64,000 nucleotides of DNA from Arcicella gelida. Its GTDB lineage: Bacteria; Bacteroidota; Bacteroidia; Cytophagales; Spirosomataceae. Below are positions 25,871 to 36,061 of this stretch, one piece after another. A program made the translations under genes and the position numbers. How positions within the stretch are numbered: the stretch's first letter is position 1; every line of letters starts with the position of its first letter. The stretch lies in contig NZ_JAYGIL010000023.1 in NCBI RefSeq assembly GCF_034931025.1, positions 34,509 through 98,508 on the forward strand. The letters are read 5' to 3'. The notes under the pieces are model-generated. The model did no database searches and was not told where the DNA came from. It saw only the letters and a list, made by a program, of their open reading frames with translations.

Positions 25871-28800
25871 CTAGAATGACGCATTAACACCAAATGTGAA
25901 CGTTTGTGGAATTGGTACTGGACCAAGGTCTATGCGTTCTGGGTCTGGGCTTTGGTAAGTACTACTTTTAATCCAGAATAAGTTTTCAGCCATTACAAAG
26001 AAGCGAAGTCTTGAGAAAACCGTCTTTGTTGGAAGCGTATAACCTAATTGTACGTTACGTAATTTGAAATACGAAGTATTTACCATGAAGTAATCAGAAG
26101 TACGTCCTTCGTTGTTGTTGTCTTTCAAAGTCAATGCTGGAACGGTTGTGTTGGTATTTTGAGGTGTCCAACCGTTGAATACTCCTGGTCCAACATTTTC
26201 TCTACCCTTCATCAAGTTATTGAACAAAGTATAAACATCAAAACCTGTTCTACCTGCTACTCCTGAACCAAAAATAGCGATGTCAAAGTTTTTGTAAGAA
26301 GCATCAATTCTTAAACCGTATTCTAGTGCTGGAAGTGTTGTACCAATCCAAGTTCTGTCTAAGTCGTCAATTTTTCCATCGCTGTTAATATCTACGTAAC
26401 GAATTCTACCCGGTCCAGCTCCTACTTGTGCAGGTGCGGCATCTACTTCTGCTTGCGATTGGAAAAGTCCGTTTGTTTTGTAACCAAAAATATCAAATTG
26501 CGAATGTCCGATGATTGTATTGACCAAGTTTCCTGCATAAGCTGGACGAACATTTTCTGGTAATTCAGTGATTTTATCTCTGAAATGTGCAAAGTTTGCT
26601 GTAACATTATACTTCAAACCATTTTCAATTTCTCCGTGATAACCCAATACAAATTCCCAACCTTTGTTAGATTTTGATGCACCGTTTACTGCTTTCGACT
26701 GTCCTTCGCCCAAAGCTGAAGCTACTGGAGGAGTAATTAAAATACCTGATGTTTTACGAGAGAAATAATCGAATGAACCAGAAATTTTATTGTTTAAGAA
26801 AGCAAAGTCAACACCAGCGTTGATTTCTTCTGTACTTTCCCATTTCAAAGCAGAGTTTGCTGCTTGTGTTTGTACAAAACCAGAAGGCAAAGTTCCTGTA
26901 TTAGCACCCGACAAAGAGTATGCCGTTCCGATATTCATATATTGTTCCCAGAAACCACCAGATAATTGTGCTTGCGTAGTTCCATATCTTGTATCAAACA
27001 AACCAAAACGAGCTAAATCTCCGATTTGTTGATTCCCCACACGTCCTACACCTACTCTTGCTTTTAATTCAGTGAATAATTTACTGTTTTTCATGAAATT
27101 CTCTTGGTCAAGTCTCCAACCAAAAGATGCCGCAGGGAAAATACCATATCGGTTATCTGTACCAAAACGAGAAGAACCATCACGACGAATAGTTAATGCT
27201 AACAAATACTTATCTTCTAAATTATAATCGACACGACCAAACTGAGAGAACAAACGATGACCCGTAGAACCACCAGAAACCGTTGTATTACCAGTACCAG
27301 CATTCAAGGTAAAGTAATCTTCTGTTTGCAAAGCGTAACCTTCTTTTTTAGTAGCTTGGAAATCTAAATCTGTTTTGATGTATTCTGTTCCTACCAAAAA
27401 TTTGAAGTGATGGTCAGTATTCAAATCCCAGTTATAACGCAAAGTATTCGACCAAGTAGTACTGATAAAATGGTTTTGATCAAAAAGTAAACTATTCGTA
27501 GTACGGTTGAAAGCACCTTCCGAGAAAGTTGGTGTAATTACTTTGTTCAAATATCTTGAATCGTCTGCACCAATATTACTTTTGAAAAACAAGTTTTTAA
27601 TCGGTTGAACTTCAATGAAAATATTTCCGAAAGTACTCAAACGATTCGCATTATTCCATTTTGCGATGTCTTGCATGTGCAATGGGTTATTTCTGTCTGA
27701 ATATCCACCGCCAGAAGCACCCGCATAAGTAACGCCATCTTTTTGATACACAGGAATGGTTGGTACAAGCGTAACCGCTAAACCTGTTGTACTAGCGCCC
27801 CCTAAATCGGTTGATGTTAAAGTTTCATTTGAATTGGCAATACGCAAACTAAGACCAATTTTTAATTTATCATCAAAAGCACGAGTAATGGCGTTGATAC
27901 TTCCATTAATACGGTCATAATTGGTAAACTTCAACATACCTGTGTTTTTCAATTGACCAAAGTTTACTTCGATTGAAGAAGCCTTATTTCCTGTTGAAAT
28001 CGTAAAGTCATTTCTAGTAACAATACCCGTTTTATACATTACATCTTGCCAATCTGTATCGCCAACTGGAGTATTTGGGTCGCCACCAACGAATGGTTTT
28101 ACTGAAACACCATTCAAGATTGGGTTAGTAAAGCTTTTGTTCCAATCGAAATTATAGATTTCTCCATAACCAGCAGCAGGGTCTTGTCCGTCGTTTACTG
28201 AAGCTTGCCAAAGTGCTCTACCTCTGTCAACAGCATTCAACATTTTAAAACGCATTGCTTTTTCAGACTGAACAGAAACGCTACTATTGAATTGGAATTC
28301 AACTTTTCCGTTGGTATTTCCGCCATTTTTCGTCGTAACGATAATTACACCATTAGAAGCACGAGCACCATAAATTGATTCCGCAGAAGCATCTTTCAAT
28401 ACTTGTACAGACTCAATGTTGGTAGGACTGATGTTTTGGAATACTTCTGGACGAGTAGTAGGAATTCCGTCGATGATATACAATGGGTCGTTATTTCCTA
28501 AAGTATTCGCTCCACGAATTAAGATTCGGCTATTTGAACCATTTGGTGAGCCGTCTTTTTCAATGTACAAACCAGCCACACGACCTTGCAAAGACTGCAT
28601 CGGGTTACCTGAGCTGATATTTTTTAACGGTTTCATATCCACTACGGCTACTGCTCCTGTTAAATCTTGCTTTTTAGAAGAAGTATAACCTACTACTACA
28701 ACTTCGCTCAATTCTTTCCCAGCAGTAAGTGCAATAACAATATTGCTAAGTCCTTTAATGGAAACTTCTTTGCTGTTGTAACCTACGTAAGATACTGATA

Positions 28801-29011
28801 ATGACGTTGCACTTTCAGGTACTGTTAAGGTAAAAGTACCTTCTGCATTACTTGTAACACCCTTTGATGTTCCTGTAACAAGTACGTTTGCCCCAATAAG
28901 GACTTCGTTCGATTCGGCTGCGATTACTTTTCCCGTTATTGTTCTTTGCTGAGCAAAGGCAAAGTGGGTAGTAATAAACAGCATGGTGATGCTGAGTAAA
29001 TAGTTTTTCAT
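25871..29011 (-). CDS. SusC/RagA TonB-linked outer-membrane transporter (fructan locus)
   Basis: This 1046-aa protein has a signal peptide (LLSITMLFITTHFAFAQ), a carboxypeptidase-regulatory-like domain (~20-95, RTITGKVIAAESNEVLIGANV), a TonB-box region, a plug domain with the SusC signature SGNPMQSLQGRVAGL and GVIIVTTKNG, and a long beta-barrel ending in FTFGVNASF. There is no N-terminal STN domain, so it is not expected to signal to an anti-sigma factor. That agrees with control by the nearby hybrid regulator. It imports SusD-bound oligosaccharides, here probably fructans. It starts 29 bases after the fructokinase gene. Confidence 0.95.
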   Translation of the reverse strand: MKNYLLSITMLFITTHFAFAQQRTITGKVIAAESNEVLIGANVLVTGTSKGVTSNAEGTFTLTVPESATSLSVSYVGYNSKEVSIKGLSNIVIALTAGKELSEVVVVGYTSSKKQDLTGAVAVVDMKPLKNISSGNPMQSLQGRVAGLYIEKDGSPNGSNSRILIRGANTLGNNDPLYIIDGIPTTRPEVFQNISPTNIESVQVLKDASAESIYGARASNGVIIVTTKNGGNTNGKVEFQFNSSVSVQSEKAMRFKMLNAVDRGRALWQASVNDGQDPAAGYGEIYNFDWNKSFTNPILNGVSVKPFVGGDPNTPVGDTDWQDVMYKTGIVTRNDFTISTGNKASSIEVNFGQLKNTGMLKFTNYDRINGSINAITRAFDDKLKIGLSLRIANSNETLTSTDLGGASTTGLAVTLVPTIPVYQKDGVTYAGASGGGYSDRNNPLHMQDIAKWNNANRLSTFGNIFIEVQPIKNLFFKSNIGADDSRYLNKVITPTFSEGAFNRTTNSLLFDQNHFISTTWSNTLRYNWDLNTDHHFKFLVGTEYIKTDLDFQATKKEGYALQTEDYFTLNAGTGNTTVSGGSTGHRLFSQFGRVDYNLEDKYLLALTIRRDGSSRFGTDNRYGIFPAASFGWRLDQENFMKNSKLFTELKARVGVGRVGNQQIGDLARFGLFDTRYGTTQAQLSGGFWEQYMNIGTAYSLSGANTGTLPSGFVQTQAANSALKWESTEEINAGVDFAFLNNKISGSFDYFSRKTSGILITPPVASALGEGQSKAVNGASKSNKGWEFVLGYHGEIENGLKYNVTANFAHFRDKITELPENVRPAYAGNLVNTIIGHSQFDIFGYKTNGLFQSQAEVDAAPAQVGAGPGRIRYVDINSDGKIDDLDRTWIGTTLPALEYGLRIDASYKNFDIAIFGSGVAGRTGFDVYTLFNNLMKGRENVGPGVFNGWTPQNTNTTVPALTLKDNNNEGRTSDYFMVNTSYFKLRNVQLGYTLPTKTVFSRLRFFVMAENLFWIKSSTYQSPDPERIDLGPVPIPQTFTFGVNASF

Positions 29012-29040
29012 ATTGAAATTGTTTAATTAAAAAGGTTATT

Positions 29041-29949
29041 TTATATGTTAGAAAAAGAGTTTAAGTGCGCTTCAATCATTGTTTTTACTTCGCTTTCATT
29101 AATGTTGGGAGTAGCACCTTGATAAGTAGCTACTAACGAACCCATAGCACAGGCGAATTGTAAGCTTTCTGTAGGACTATTGTTGGCTAATAAATTCTTG
29201 AGCAAACCTGCTAAAAAGGCATCTCCGCTACCTATTGTATCTTTTACCGTTACTGGAAAGCCTTCGTTTTGATAAAAAATACCATCTTTCAACAGAATTG
29301 CACCATCGGCTCCGAGTGTTACACAAAGTATTTGAATGTCAAATCGTTTGGCGATTGCCTGCATGGCAATTTCTAATTCCGTAGATTCTTCACACCAAGT
29401 AGCAATTTGAATGAGTTCTTGCTCATTCATTTTCACCATATTGGCTATTTTTAAATAAGAAAAGATAAGTTCAGGTGTGTAAAATGGCGTTCTGAGATTC
29501 ACATCAAATACTTTGAATTTAGCTTTTTCCAAAAGTGTATTCAAGGTTTGAGCCGTTTGCTCACTGCGTGCCGATAAACTACCAAAAATAAATACCTCTG
29601 AATTTTCAACAGCTTCAATTAAACTATCTTCTACTTGGATATAATCCCAAGCAACAGGATGTACAATTTTATACGTTACTTCATTTTCATCACTTACATT
29701 GGCTTTTACAACACCTGTCAAATGGGTTTTTCCATGTTGAACAAGTTCGGTTGACAAACCTTTTTCAGTGATAAATTGTATCAATTCTTCCCCTAGTTCA
29801 TCATCACCAACACGGCTGATTACGCTTGGGTTAAGTCCTAAATTTTTTAGTTGAACGGCTACATTCATGGGCGCTCCACCCGCTTGTTTGCCCGTGGGAA
29901 GCACATCCCAAAGCATTTCGCCAAAGCAAATGATAGTTGGATTAGTCAT
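29041..29949 (-). CDS. PfkB-family carbohydrate kinase, probable fructokinase
   Basis: This 302-aa kinase is of normal ribokinase/fructokinase length. It has the N-terminal signature GKQAGGAPMNVAVQLKNLG, substrate-site regions FGSLSARS and VNLRTPFY, and the C-terminal PfkB signature DTIGSGDAFLAGLL with the catalytic aspartate. It should phosphorylate fructose in the cytoplasm. It lies 34 bases after the sugar porter gene and 29 before susC in one operon, together with a GH32 hydrolase and a sugar-binding regulator in the same locus. That context makes fructose the best substrate call; sequence alone would also allow other hexoses. Confidence 0.92.
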   Translation of the reverse strand: MTNPTIICFGEMLWDVLPTGKQAGGAPMNVAVQLKNLGLNPSVISRVGDDELGEELIQFITEKGLSTELVQHGKTHLTGVVKANVSDENEVTYKIVHPVAWDYIQVEDSLIEAVENSEVFIFGSLSARSEQTAQTLNTLLEKAKFKVFDVNLRTPFYTPELIFSYLKIANMVKMNEQELIQIATWCEESTELEIAMQAIAKRFDIQILCVTLGADGAILLKDGIFYQNEGFPVTVKDTIGSGDAFLAGLLKNLLANNSPTESLQFACAMGSLVATYQGATPNINESEVKTMIEAHLNSFSNI

Positions 29950-29983
29950 TCTTTCAATTGTTTTAAGGTTAAGGTTTTATTGC

Positions 29984-31312
29984 TTAATGAAGCACTACTG
30001 CTCTTTCCATGCCTTCCAAAGAAGTTCCTTTGGTTTCAGGCATTACTTTCCAGACGAATAATAATTGTAAAATCATCATCGAAGCGAAGAAAGTAAAAGT
30101 GATTCCACCTCCAAAAGTTTCGGCGATATAAGGAAAAGTAAAAGTGATGATAGCGGCTAAAATCCAGTGCGTGAAACTACCCAATGCTTGTCCATAAGCA
30201 CGTACTTCGTTCGGGAAAATTTCTGAGATAAACACCCAAATAACAGCCCCTTGCGAGAAACCAAAAAAGGCAATAAAGATGAATAGATAGAAAGAAACAT
30301 TGATGCCGATATTGCCACTAAAAAATGCCTGAGCAACCAAAACAAGCGAAGTAATCAATCCTAAAGAACCCCAAAACATCAATACTTTTCTACCGAATTT
30401 ATCAATCAATGAGATACCAACAAGTGTTGAAACAAGATTGATTAAACCAATGCCAGCCGATGATAAAAGCGCTGAATCTTTTCCTAAACCTGCCATTTCA
30501 AAAATACGTGGCGCAAAGTAAATAATGGCGTTGATTCCAGATACTTGATTAAAAACTGCGAACAATACCGCCAACATAACGGGCTTGCTATACGCTGGCT
30601 TGAATAAATTGGTAAAGCTATTTGAAGAGTGACCTTTTGCCTGATTTTGAATGGCTTCGATAATGTCTTCAGCGGTGTCGGCATCAATGGTAGCTAAAAT
30701 TTTTCTGGCGGTATCCACTGCCCCTTTTTTCAAAATTAACCATCTTGGACTTTCAGGAATGACTAAAACCGTCACTAAAAACAGTACTGATGGAAATGCT
30801 TGTACACCCAGCATCCAACGCCAAGCGTTTTCGCCAATATCAACCAACAAGTAATTTGAAAGATAAGCAATCAAAATACCGAACACTACATTGAATTGGA
30901 ACATGGCTACCAAACGCCCTCTTTTGTGTGCAGGCGCAATTTCCGAAATATACATGGGTGCTACCACCGAAGAAACCCCAACGCCTAATCCGCCAAGAAA
31001 TCTAAATACTAAAAAGATACTCCAGTTGGGTGCATAAGCCGTTCCTAATGAAGAAAGTAAATACAAAATAGCAACTAATAATAAGGTTGTTCTTCTTCCG
31101 TATTTTTCGGCTGGAATTCCACCGATTAAAGAACCTAAAACTGTTCCTATTAAAGCGATTGAAACCGTTACGCCGTGTTCAACAACGCTTAGATTCCATA
31201 ATTTTTGAAGCGTTTGCTCTACGCCTGAAATTACTGCGGTGTCGAATCCGAAGAGAAATCCTCCTAAAGCTGCGGATAATGCCCACAAGAATATTTTAAT
31301 ATTTTGATTCAT
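29984..31312 (-). CDS. MFS sugar porter (probable fructose/hexose:H+ symporter)
   Basis: This 442-aa protein has twelve membrane helices and the full sugar-porter signature set: GFDTAVISGVEQTL in helix 1, the loop GGIPAEKYGRR, the PESPRWL motif after helix 6, NQVSGINAIIYFAPRIFE in helix 7, and the closing PETKGTSLE. These match the XylE/GlcP-type bacterial hexose symporters. It sits in the inner membrane and carries the monosaccharide released in the periplasm to fructokinase, the next gene of the operon. It is the first gene of the operon. Two TTGATACA elements upstream (31399-31493) are candidate regulator sites. Confidence 0.93.
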   Translation of the reverse strand: MNQNIKIFLWALSAALGGFLFGFDTAVISGVEQTLQKLWNLSVVEHGVTVSIALIGTVLGSLIGGIPAEKYGRRTTLLLVAILYLLSSLGTAYAPNWSIFLVFRFLGGLGVGVSSVVAPMYISEIAPAHKRGRLVAMFQFNVVFGILIAYLSNYLLVDIGENAWRWMLGVQAFPSVLFLVTVLVIPESPRWLILKKGAVDTARKILATIDADTAEDIIEAIQNQAKGHSSNSFTNLFKPAYSKPVMLAVLFAVFNQVSGINAIIYFAPRIFEMAGLGKDSALLSSAGIGLINLVSTLVGISLIDKFGRKVLMFWGSLGLITSLVLVAQAFFSGNIGINVSFYLFIFIAFFGFSQGAVIWVFISEIFPNEVRAYGQALGSFTHWILAAIITFTFPYIAETFGGGITFTFFASMMILQLLFVWKVMPETKGTSLEGMERAVVLH

Positions 31313-31398
31313 GTTAACTTTTGGTATAAGTTTTTTGATGAACCAAAATTAGTACTTAGGATAACGAAGGGCTGTCAGTATTCTTTCAAAGAGTATTT

Positions 31399-31420
31399 AA
31401 TTTGATACATTGTTTTAAAT
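31399..31420. promoter_or_regulatory. TTGATACA element 1 upstream of the porter operon
   Basis: The core TTTGATACATTGTTTTAA lies about 87 bases before the porter start. It is similar to elements at 31468 and 36062 and is a candidate binding site of the locus hybrid regulator. Confidence 0.5.
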
Positions 31421-31467
31421 ATTTGATAGTCAACAATTTAAACATATTTAAAATAATTGAATCATTA

Positions 31468-31493
31468 AATTTGATACAGTATTTTAATAAATG
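31468..31493. promoter_or_regulatory. TTGATACA element 2 upstream of the porter operon
   Basis: The core TTTGATACAGTATTTTAA lies about 70 bases further upstream than element 1, just after the regulator gene stop. Half-sites TTGATAC and GTATTTTAA give partial dyad symmetry. Confidence 0.5.
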
Positions 31494-31498
31494 TTACA

Positions 31499-34195
31499 TC
31501 AAGAATTTCGCCATTCTGATGGTGTTTGGTTAGTCTTTTGTTTAAAGAAAGTAGTGAAATAACTTGGGTTATTAAAGCCTGTTTCATACGCTACTTCGGC
31601 AATGGTTTTATCGGTTTCTTTTAATAATGCTTTGGCTTTTAATAATTTAAAATCTGCTATATAATCGGTAACATTTTTATTCGTCAAAGCAGAAATTTTG
31701 CGGAATAATTGTACTCTCGACATTCCCAATTCTTTACTTAATTTCTCTACTGATAAAGAGCTATCGTTCAGATTTTTTTCAATCAGTAATTCAAATTCTA
31801 CTAAAAATTTACGTTCTGTTTTTTGAATTTGACTAGGATTGGTGATTTCACTTGAAAAACGGCGACGCATTCTATCTCGGTTTTCTAAAAGTCCTTTGAT
31901 TTTTTCTTCTAATAATTGCTGATTAAACGGTTTTGAAATATAAGCATCTGCACCTGCTTTTGCTCCTTCTATTTGGCTTTCCATTTGTCCTTTGGCGGTC
32001 AGTAAAATCACAGGAATATGCGAAGTACGGAAATCATTTTTGATTTTTTGGGTCAACGAAAATCCATCCATTTCTGGCAACATCACATCACTGATGATTA
32101 AATCTGGAATATTATTCAGGATTTCTTCCCAACCTTTTTCCGCACTTTCTACGGGAACAGTATTATAAGCAATTCTTAATTTTTGAGTCAAGAATTGGTT
32201 TAAATCTTGATTATCCTCAATCAACACAATCGTATTATCATGAACTACAGAATTATTTATGAGCATCGGCGTGATGGGTTCAACGCTTTCACGCAAATAA
32301 GCATTTTCTTTAACCGACTCTTTTTCAACACTTTGACATTCGACATAAGGCAAAATGATTTTAAACGTTGTTCCTTTCCCTTTTTCAGATTCTACTTCTA
32401 TATCTCCTTGATGAAGCGAAACGAATTCACGAGAAAGCGCCAAGCCCAAACCTGTTCCCAAAGAAATATTTTGGTTGCCACGATAAAATAAATCGAATGC
32501 CCGCTCTTTTTCTTCTTTACTCATCCCGATACCATTATCCGAAATCAAAATCTCTATTTTCTCAATATTTTTTAAGAGTGAAATGTGTATTAAACCGCCA
32601 ATTGGCGTGTATTTAAAGGCATTTGAAATAATATTGAAGAGTACTTTGTCCAATTTTTCAGCATCGAAACCGAATGGCATTTGCGCAAATGGACAAATAA
32701 ATTGTAAGTCGATGTGCTGTGTTTTTGCTTTTACATTAAAATCGGAAACGATGTCTTTCACAAAAGCTACCAAATCTTGTTGACTTACTTCCAATTCCAT
32801 TTTGCCTGCATCAACTTTTCTTAATTCTAGCAGTTGATCAACCAAGCGGAGTAATCTATTGGCATTTTTATAAATTAATTGAAGTGCATTTTTGGTTTCT
32901 TTTGCATCCACAGACTTACGATGTAAAATATCTTCCGTAGGTGTTAGAATCAAACTCAAAGGCGTGCGAAATTCGTGCGAGATATAAGAGTAAAAGCGTA
33001 ATTTATCTTCTGTAGCTTGTCGGGCAAGTTGCGAAATTCGTTCAATTTCATCTTTCTGCTCTAAAATCGCACGATTTTGGTTGGCTAAAACTTGATTCGA
33101 TTTCTGTTTTTCTCGTAAAAGATAGAATAAGATTCCTCCAAGAGAAATAACCACTAGTAAAAAAATAACGGTTAAATAAAGTGTATTTTGTTGGGTTGAA
33201 AAGATACGAGTTAGCTCTTTTATTTTACTAGCTTGTCGTTTAATATCATCTTGTTGTTCTTTTATTTTTTGGTATTGAGCCAACATAATGCCTACGTTTT
33301 CTGCATTGATGATGGTCGTAAATAATTGATTTTCCTTTTCAAAAGGTTGTTTATTCAAAATTTTAACAGCTGTTTTGATGGCTTCTTCACCACCTGTAGG
33401 ATATAAAATGGTTGCAGAAATAATACCTTTCCTCACCAAATCAATGCCTTGATTTGCACCATACAAACCATCAACACCAATGATTTTTTTATTCAAATTC
33501 AAACTTTTACAAACGTTTGCGATGGCATGAGCCAATCTGTCATTGTGTGCATAAATCAAATCGACATTAGGATGCTGACTTAGAAAAGCACGAATTTCTT
33601 CTTGAAAATACTGTGGTTGTCTCGCTGAGAAAAGCGATTTCACCAATTTTAATTGAGGATTTTGATTAATTACTTTCAGAAAACCTTGATGTCTGTCAAT
33701 CGTCGGAGATGTTTTTGCCCCTTCGCCTACTTCAAAAATTGTTCCTTGTCCTTTCAGGATGATGTTTGCATAAATCCCAGCATTTTGCCCGATGAGTTTA
33801 TTATCAGCCCCCACAAAAGCCGTATATTTTTCAGAAGTAGTTTTGCGGTCAACGATAACTACAGGAATCCCTGCATCGAACGCTTTTTCAATGATAGCCG
33901 TTAGCGGTTTGGCTTCGTTGGGCGTAACGATGATTAAATCTACTTTATCGTCAATAAATTGCTGAATTTGAGCGATTTGCCTAGCACTATTGCTGTTTGC
34001 ATTGGCGATAGTCATCCCGATATTATTATGAAAAGCCAATTCGCTTTCCATTCCATCTACCATTGTTTTACGCCAATTATCGTTCATCGTACATTGGGCA
34101 AAACCAATTTGAAAGGTCTTTTTTTCGGACTTATTACAAGCATATAACATCAAGATAAGCGATAGTGCTACAAATATTTGATAGATTTTTCTCAT
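31499..34195 (-). CDS. Hybrid two-component regulator with periplasmic sugar-binding sensor (BT1754-like)
   Basis: This 898-aa hybrid regulator has an N-terminal signal with lipobox-like LYAC (Cys20). The sensor is a type-1 periplasmic-binding-protein domain of the LacI/ribose-binding class (~30-310, KKTFQIGFAQCTMNDNWRKT, VDLIIVTPNEA, IPVVIVDRKT). A membrane helix follows (~342-365), then HisKA with His407 (YISHEFRTP), HATPase (GTGLGLALS), a receiver with Asp703 (ISDVMLPEMDG), and an AraC helix-turn-helix at the end. In Bacteroides thetaiotaomicron the hybrid sensor BT1754 has this sensor type and binds fructose to control the levan locus. The GH32 enzyme and fructokinase here support the same role. 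Expected targets are the TTGATACA elements. Confidence 0.92.
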   Translation of the reverse strand: MRKIYQIFVALSLILMLYACNKSEKKTFQIGFAQCTMNDNWRKTMVDGMESELAFHNNIGMTIANANSNSARQIAQIQQFIDDKVDLIIVTPNEAKPLTAIIEKAFDAGIPVVIVDRKTTSEKYTAFVGADNKLIGQNAGIYANIILKGQGTIFEVGEGAKTSPTIDRHQGFLKVINQNPQLKLVKSLFSARQPQYFQEEIRAFLSQHPNVDLIYAHNDRLAHAIANVCKSLNLNKKIIGVDGLYGANQGIDLVRKGIISATILYPTGGEEAIKTAVKILNKQPFEKENQLFTTIINAENVGIMLAQYQKIKEQQDDIKRQASKIKELTRIFSTQQNTLYLTVIFLLVVISLGGILFYLLREKQKSNQVLANQNRAILEQKDEIERISQLARQATEDKLRFYSYISHEFRTPLSLILTPTEDILHRKSVDAKETKNALQLIYKNANRLLRLVDQLLELRKVDAGKMELEVSQQDLVAFVKDIVSDFNVKAKTQHIDLQFICPFAQMPFGFDAEKLDKVLFNIISNAFKYTPIGGLIHISLLKNIEKIEILISDNGIGMSKEEKERAFDLFYRGNQNISLGTGLGLALSREFVSLHQGDIEVESEKGKGTTFKIILPYVECQSVEKESVKENAYLRESVEPITPMLINNSVVHDNTIVLIEDNQDLNQFLTQKLRIAYNTVPVESAEKGWEEILNNIPDLIISDVMLPEMDGFSLTQKIKNDFRTSHIPVILLTAKGQMESQIEGAKAGADAYISKPFNQQLLEEKIKGLLENRDRMRRRFSSEITNPSQIQKTERKFLVEFELLIEKNLNDSSLSVEKLSKELGMSRVQLFRKISALTNKNVTDYIADFKLLKAKALLKETDKTIAEVAYETGFNNPSYFTTFFKQKTNQTPSEWRNS

Positions 34196-34280
34196 CTCTT
34201 TTCTGTTATAAAATGGTATAAATTTTTGAGTTTTGTTTCAATGATAATGCTAAAATACGAAAGCTTTATAAACAAGAAAA

Positions 34281-34316
34281 AGATAAACTGCTGGATTAAA
34301 ACCCAACAGCTTATCT
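34281..34316. terminator. Terminator after the GH32 gene
   Basis: A 14-bp stem, fully paired on the minus-strand transcript if two G-U pairs are allowed, lies 29 bases beyond the GH32 stop. It is followed by TTTTTCTTG in that direction. Confidence 0.8.
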
Positions 34317-34344
34317 ATTAGTTGTACGCAACATTAATGGAATC

Positions 34345-35931
34345 TTACTTCCAAGTACTTTTCAAATTCCAGACTTTTAAGGTCTTTATTTTGAAGTTTT
34401 TTTCAGAAGTATTGATTTTCATTTTTGTATAATCTTCATTCGGAAAGAAAATATCGGTAATTACAGTTTCACCATTATCAGCAAATAACTCAGCTGAAGA
34501 TACGTCGAAATAAACGTGTAATTTGATGATTTTGTCACTTGCTAATCTTGGTGCAAGATGTACTTTTTCAGCAAAAGTATCAGAAAAATCTACTTTCCCA
34601 GATTTGGTTCTATCGCTAAAGAAAGTATTATTTTCACTGTCGTAACCAATGATATATTTCTCACCTTTGCTGTTTGATATTTCTATCTCAACTTTTCCTT
34701 TTTGTGGTTTTTCAAAAGATAGTTCCAACTCAGATAAAGTAGGCTTAAAGTTCAATTTTGAAGCTACATCTAGCGAACTCGCAATGTTTAAATTGCTTAA
34801 TTGTAATGCTTTTTTAGCAGGATTTCTCAAAGCTTGAAGTTCCTTAACAGGATTAACAGATACTCTATAACCTTGACTGGTTGATTTTAAGCTTAATACT
34901 CTTGGAAGTGTAGCGGCACTTCTCCATACGCCAGTTGGAACAATATTGGCATATTGCCAGTTACTCATCCAACCGATTAAAATTCTTCTGCCATCAGCTT
35001 TTGGAATATCTGACCACGTTACGCCTGCATAATTATCTTTGCCGTAGTCTAACCAAAGTCCATTTCCATTTTTTACAAAAGGTTTAAGGGCTTCGTCAAG
35101 TATAAACGTTTTTCCATCAAAATCTCCCACAAAGTATTGTGTTCCTGAACCACCATTTGGTCCGCCCGGATTAATGTTGACAATCAAAACCCATTTTGTA
35201 ACATTACCATCTTTTAATGGAAACATATCTGCACATTCCCAAACGCCACCATGATTACCCCATTCTTTCCCAAAATTTCCTGAATTTTCCCATTCTTTTA
35301 AGTTTTTTGAAACCCAAAATTCATGATGATCTTGTACCGCAAGTGACATTACCCATTGCTTGTGGGCTTCATCCCAAATTACTTTTGGGTCTCTAAAATC
35401 ACGTGTTCCAGTATTTTTTACAACTGGATTTCCTGAGAATTTTGTCCAAGTACGTCCTTTATCATTACTGTAAGCAATGCCCTGAGTTTCAAAATCGCCT
35501 CTACCTGCCTTTTCACCTTCCATATTATGATAAGTAAAAATAGCGACTAATGGCGGTTGATTATTAATGCCAAAACCACTTGTATTCTTCCAGTCAACCA
35601 CGGCACTTCCAGAAAAAATATAACCCAAACTATCAGGATAAAGGGCAATAGGTAGATTTTCCCAATGTGTTAAATTTTTACTGACAGCGTGTCCCCAGTG
35701 CATTGGTCCCCAAATTGTTTTATCTGGATAATGTTGATAGAATAAATGATATTCCCCTTTGTAAAAGAACATTCCGTTAGGGTCATTCATCCAACCTTTG
35801 GCAGGTGAAAAATGGAATTGAGGTCTATGTTGTTCTTGGTATAATTTTGATGTTTCATGATGCTGTCCGAAACCTTCTATTTTCAAAAACAATACAAGGG
35901 CTATGCAAAGCAACATTATGTGTTTAGCCAT
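34345..35931 (-). CDS. GH32 fructan hydrolase (levanase/inulinase/invertase type)
   Basis: A start at 35946 is possible. The ATG at 35931 (MAKHIMLLCIALVLFL) gives a standard signal peptide ending near GFGQ, and 528 aa. The five-blade propeller has all three GH32 catalytic motifs: the nucleophile in WMNDPNGMFF (Asp50), RDPK (transition-state aspartate), and ECADMFP with the acid/base glutamate. A C-terminal beta-sandwich (~370-528) completes the fold. It cleaves beta-fructosides in the periplasm or at the surface. No lipobox is seen, so a soluble periplasmic form is likely. Exo or endo action and levan or inulin preference cannot be read from sequence. It forms its own unit, with a TTGATACA dyad 131 bases upstream. 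Confidence 0.94.
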   Translation of the reverse strand: MAKHIMLLCIALVLFLKIEGFGQHHETSKLYQEQHRPQFHFSPAKGWMNDPNGMFFYKGEYHLFYQHYPDKTIWGPMHWGHAVSKNLTHWENLPIALYPDSLGYIFSGSAVVDWKNTSGFGINNQPPLVAIFTYHNMEGEKAGRGDFETQGIAYSNDKGRTWTKFSGNPVVKNTGTRDFRDPKVIWDEAHKQWVMSLAVQDHHEFWVSKNLKEWENSGNFGKEWGNHGGVWECADMFPLKDGNVTKWVLIVNINPGGPNGGSGTQYFVGDFDGKTFILDEALKPFVKNGNGLWLDYGKDNYAGVTWSDIPKADGRRILIGWMSNWQYANIVPTGVWRSAATLPRVLSLKSTSQGYRVSVNPVKELQALRNPAKKALQLSNLNIASSLDVASKLNFKPTLSELELSFEKPQKGKVEIEISNSKGEKYIIGYDSENNTFFSDRTKSGKVDFSDTFAEKVHLAPRLASDKIIKLHVYFDVSSAELFADNGETVITDIFFPNEDYTKMKINTSEKNFKIKTLKVWNLKSTWK

Positions 35932-36061
35932 TTTAATGTAAATCATTTTTCCATCATTTAAATAGTGAGTGAATGCAAAAAAGTTACCTTTATGCTTTTC
36001 TGTGATTCAAAATTACTTGTAGATATTTTTTAAATGATGTACTAATCTTTCCAAATATTCC

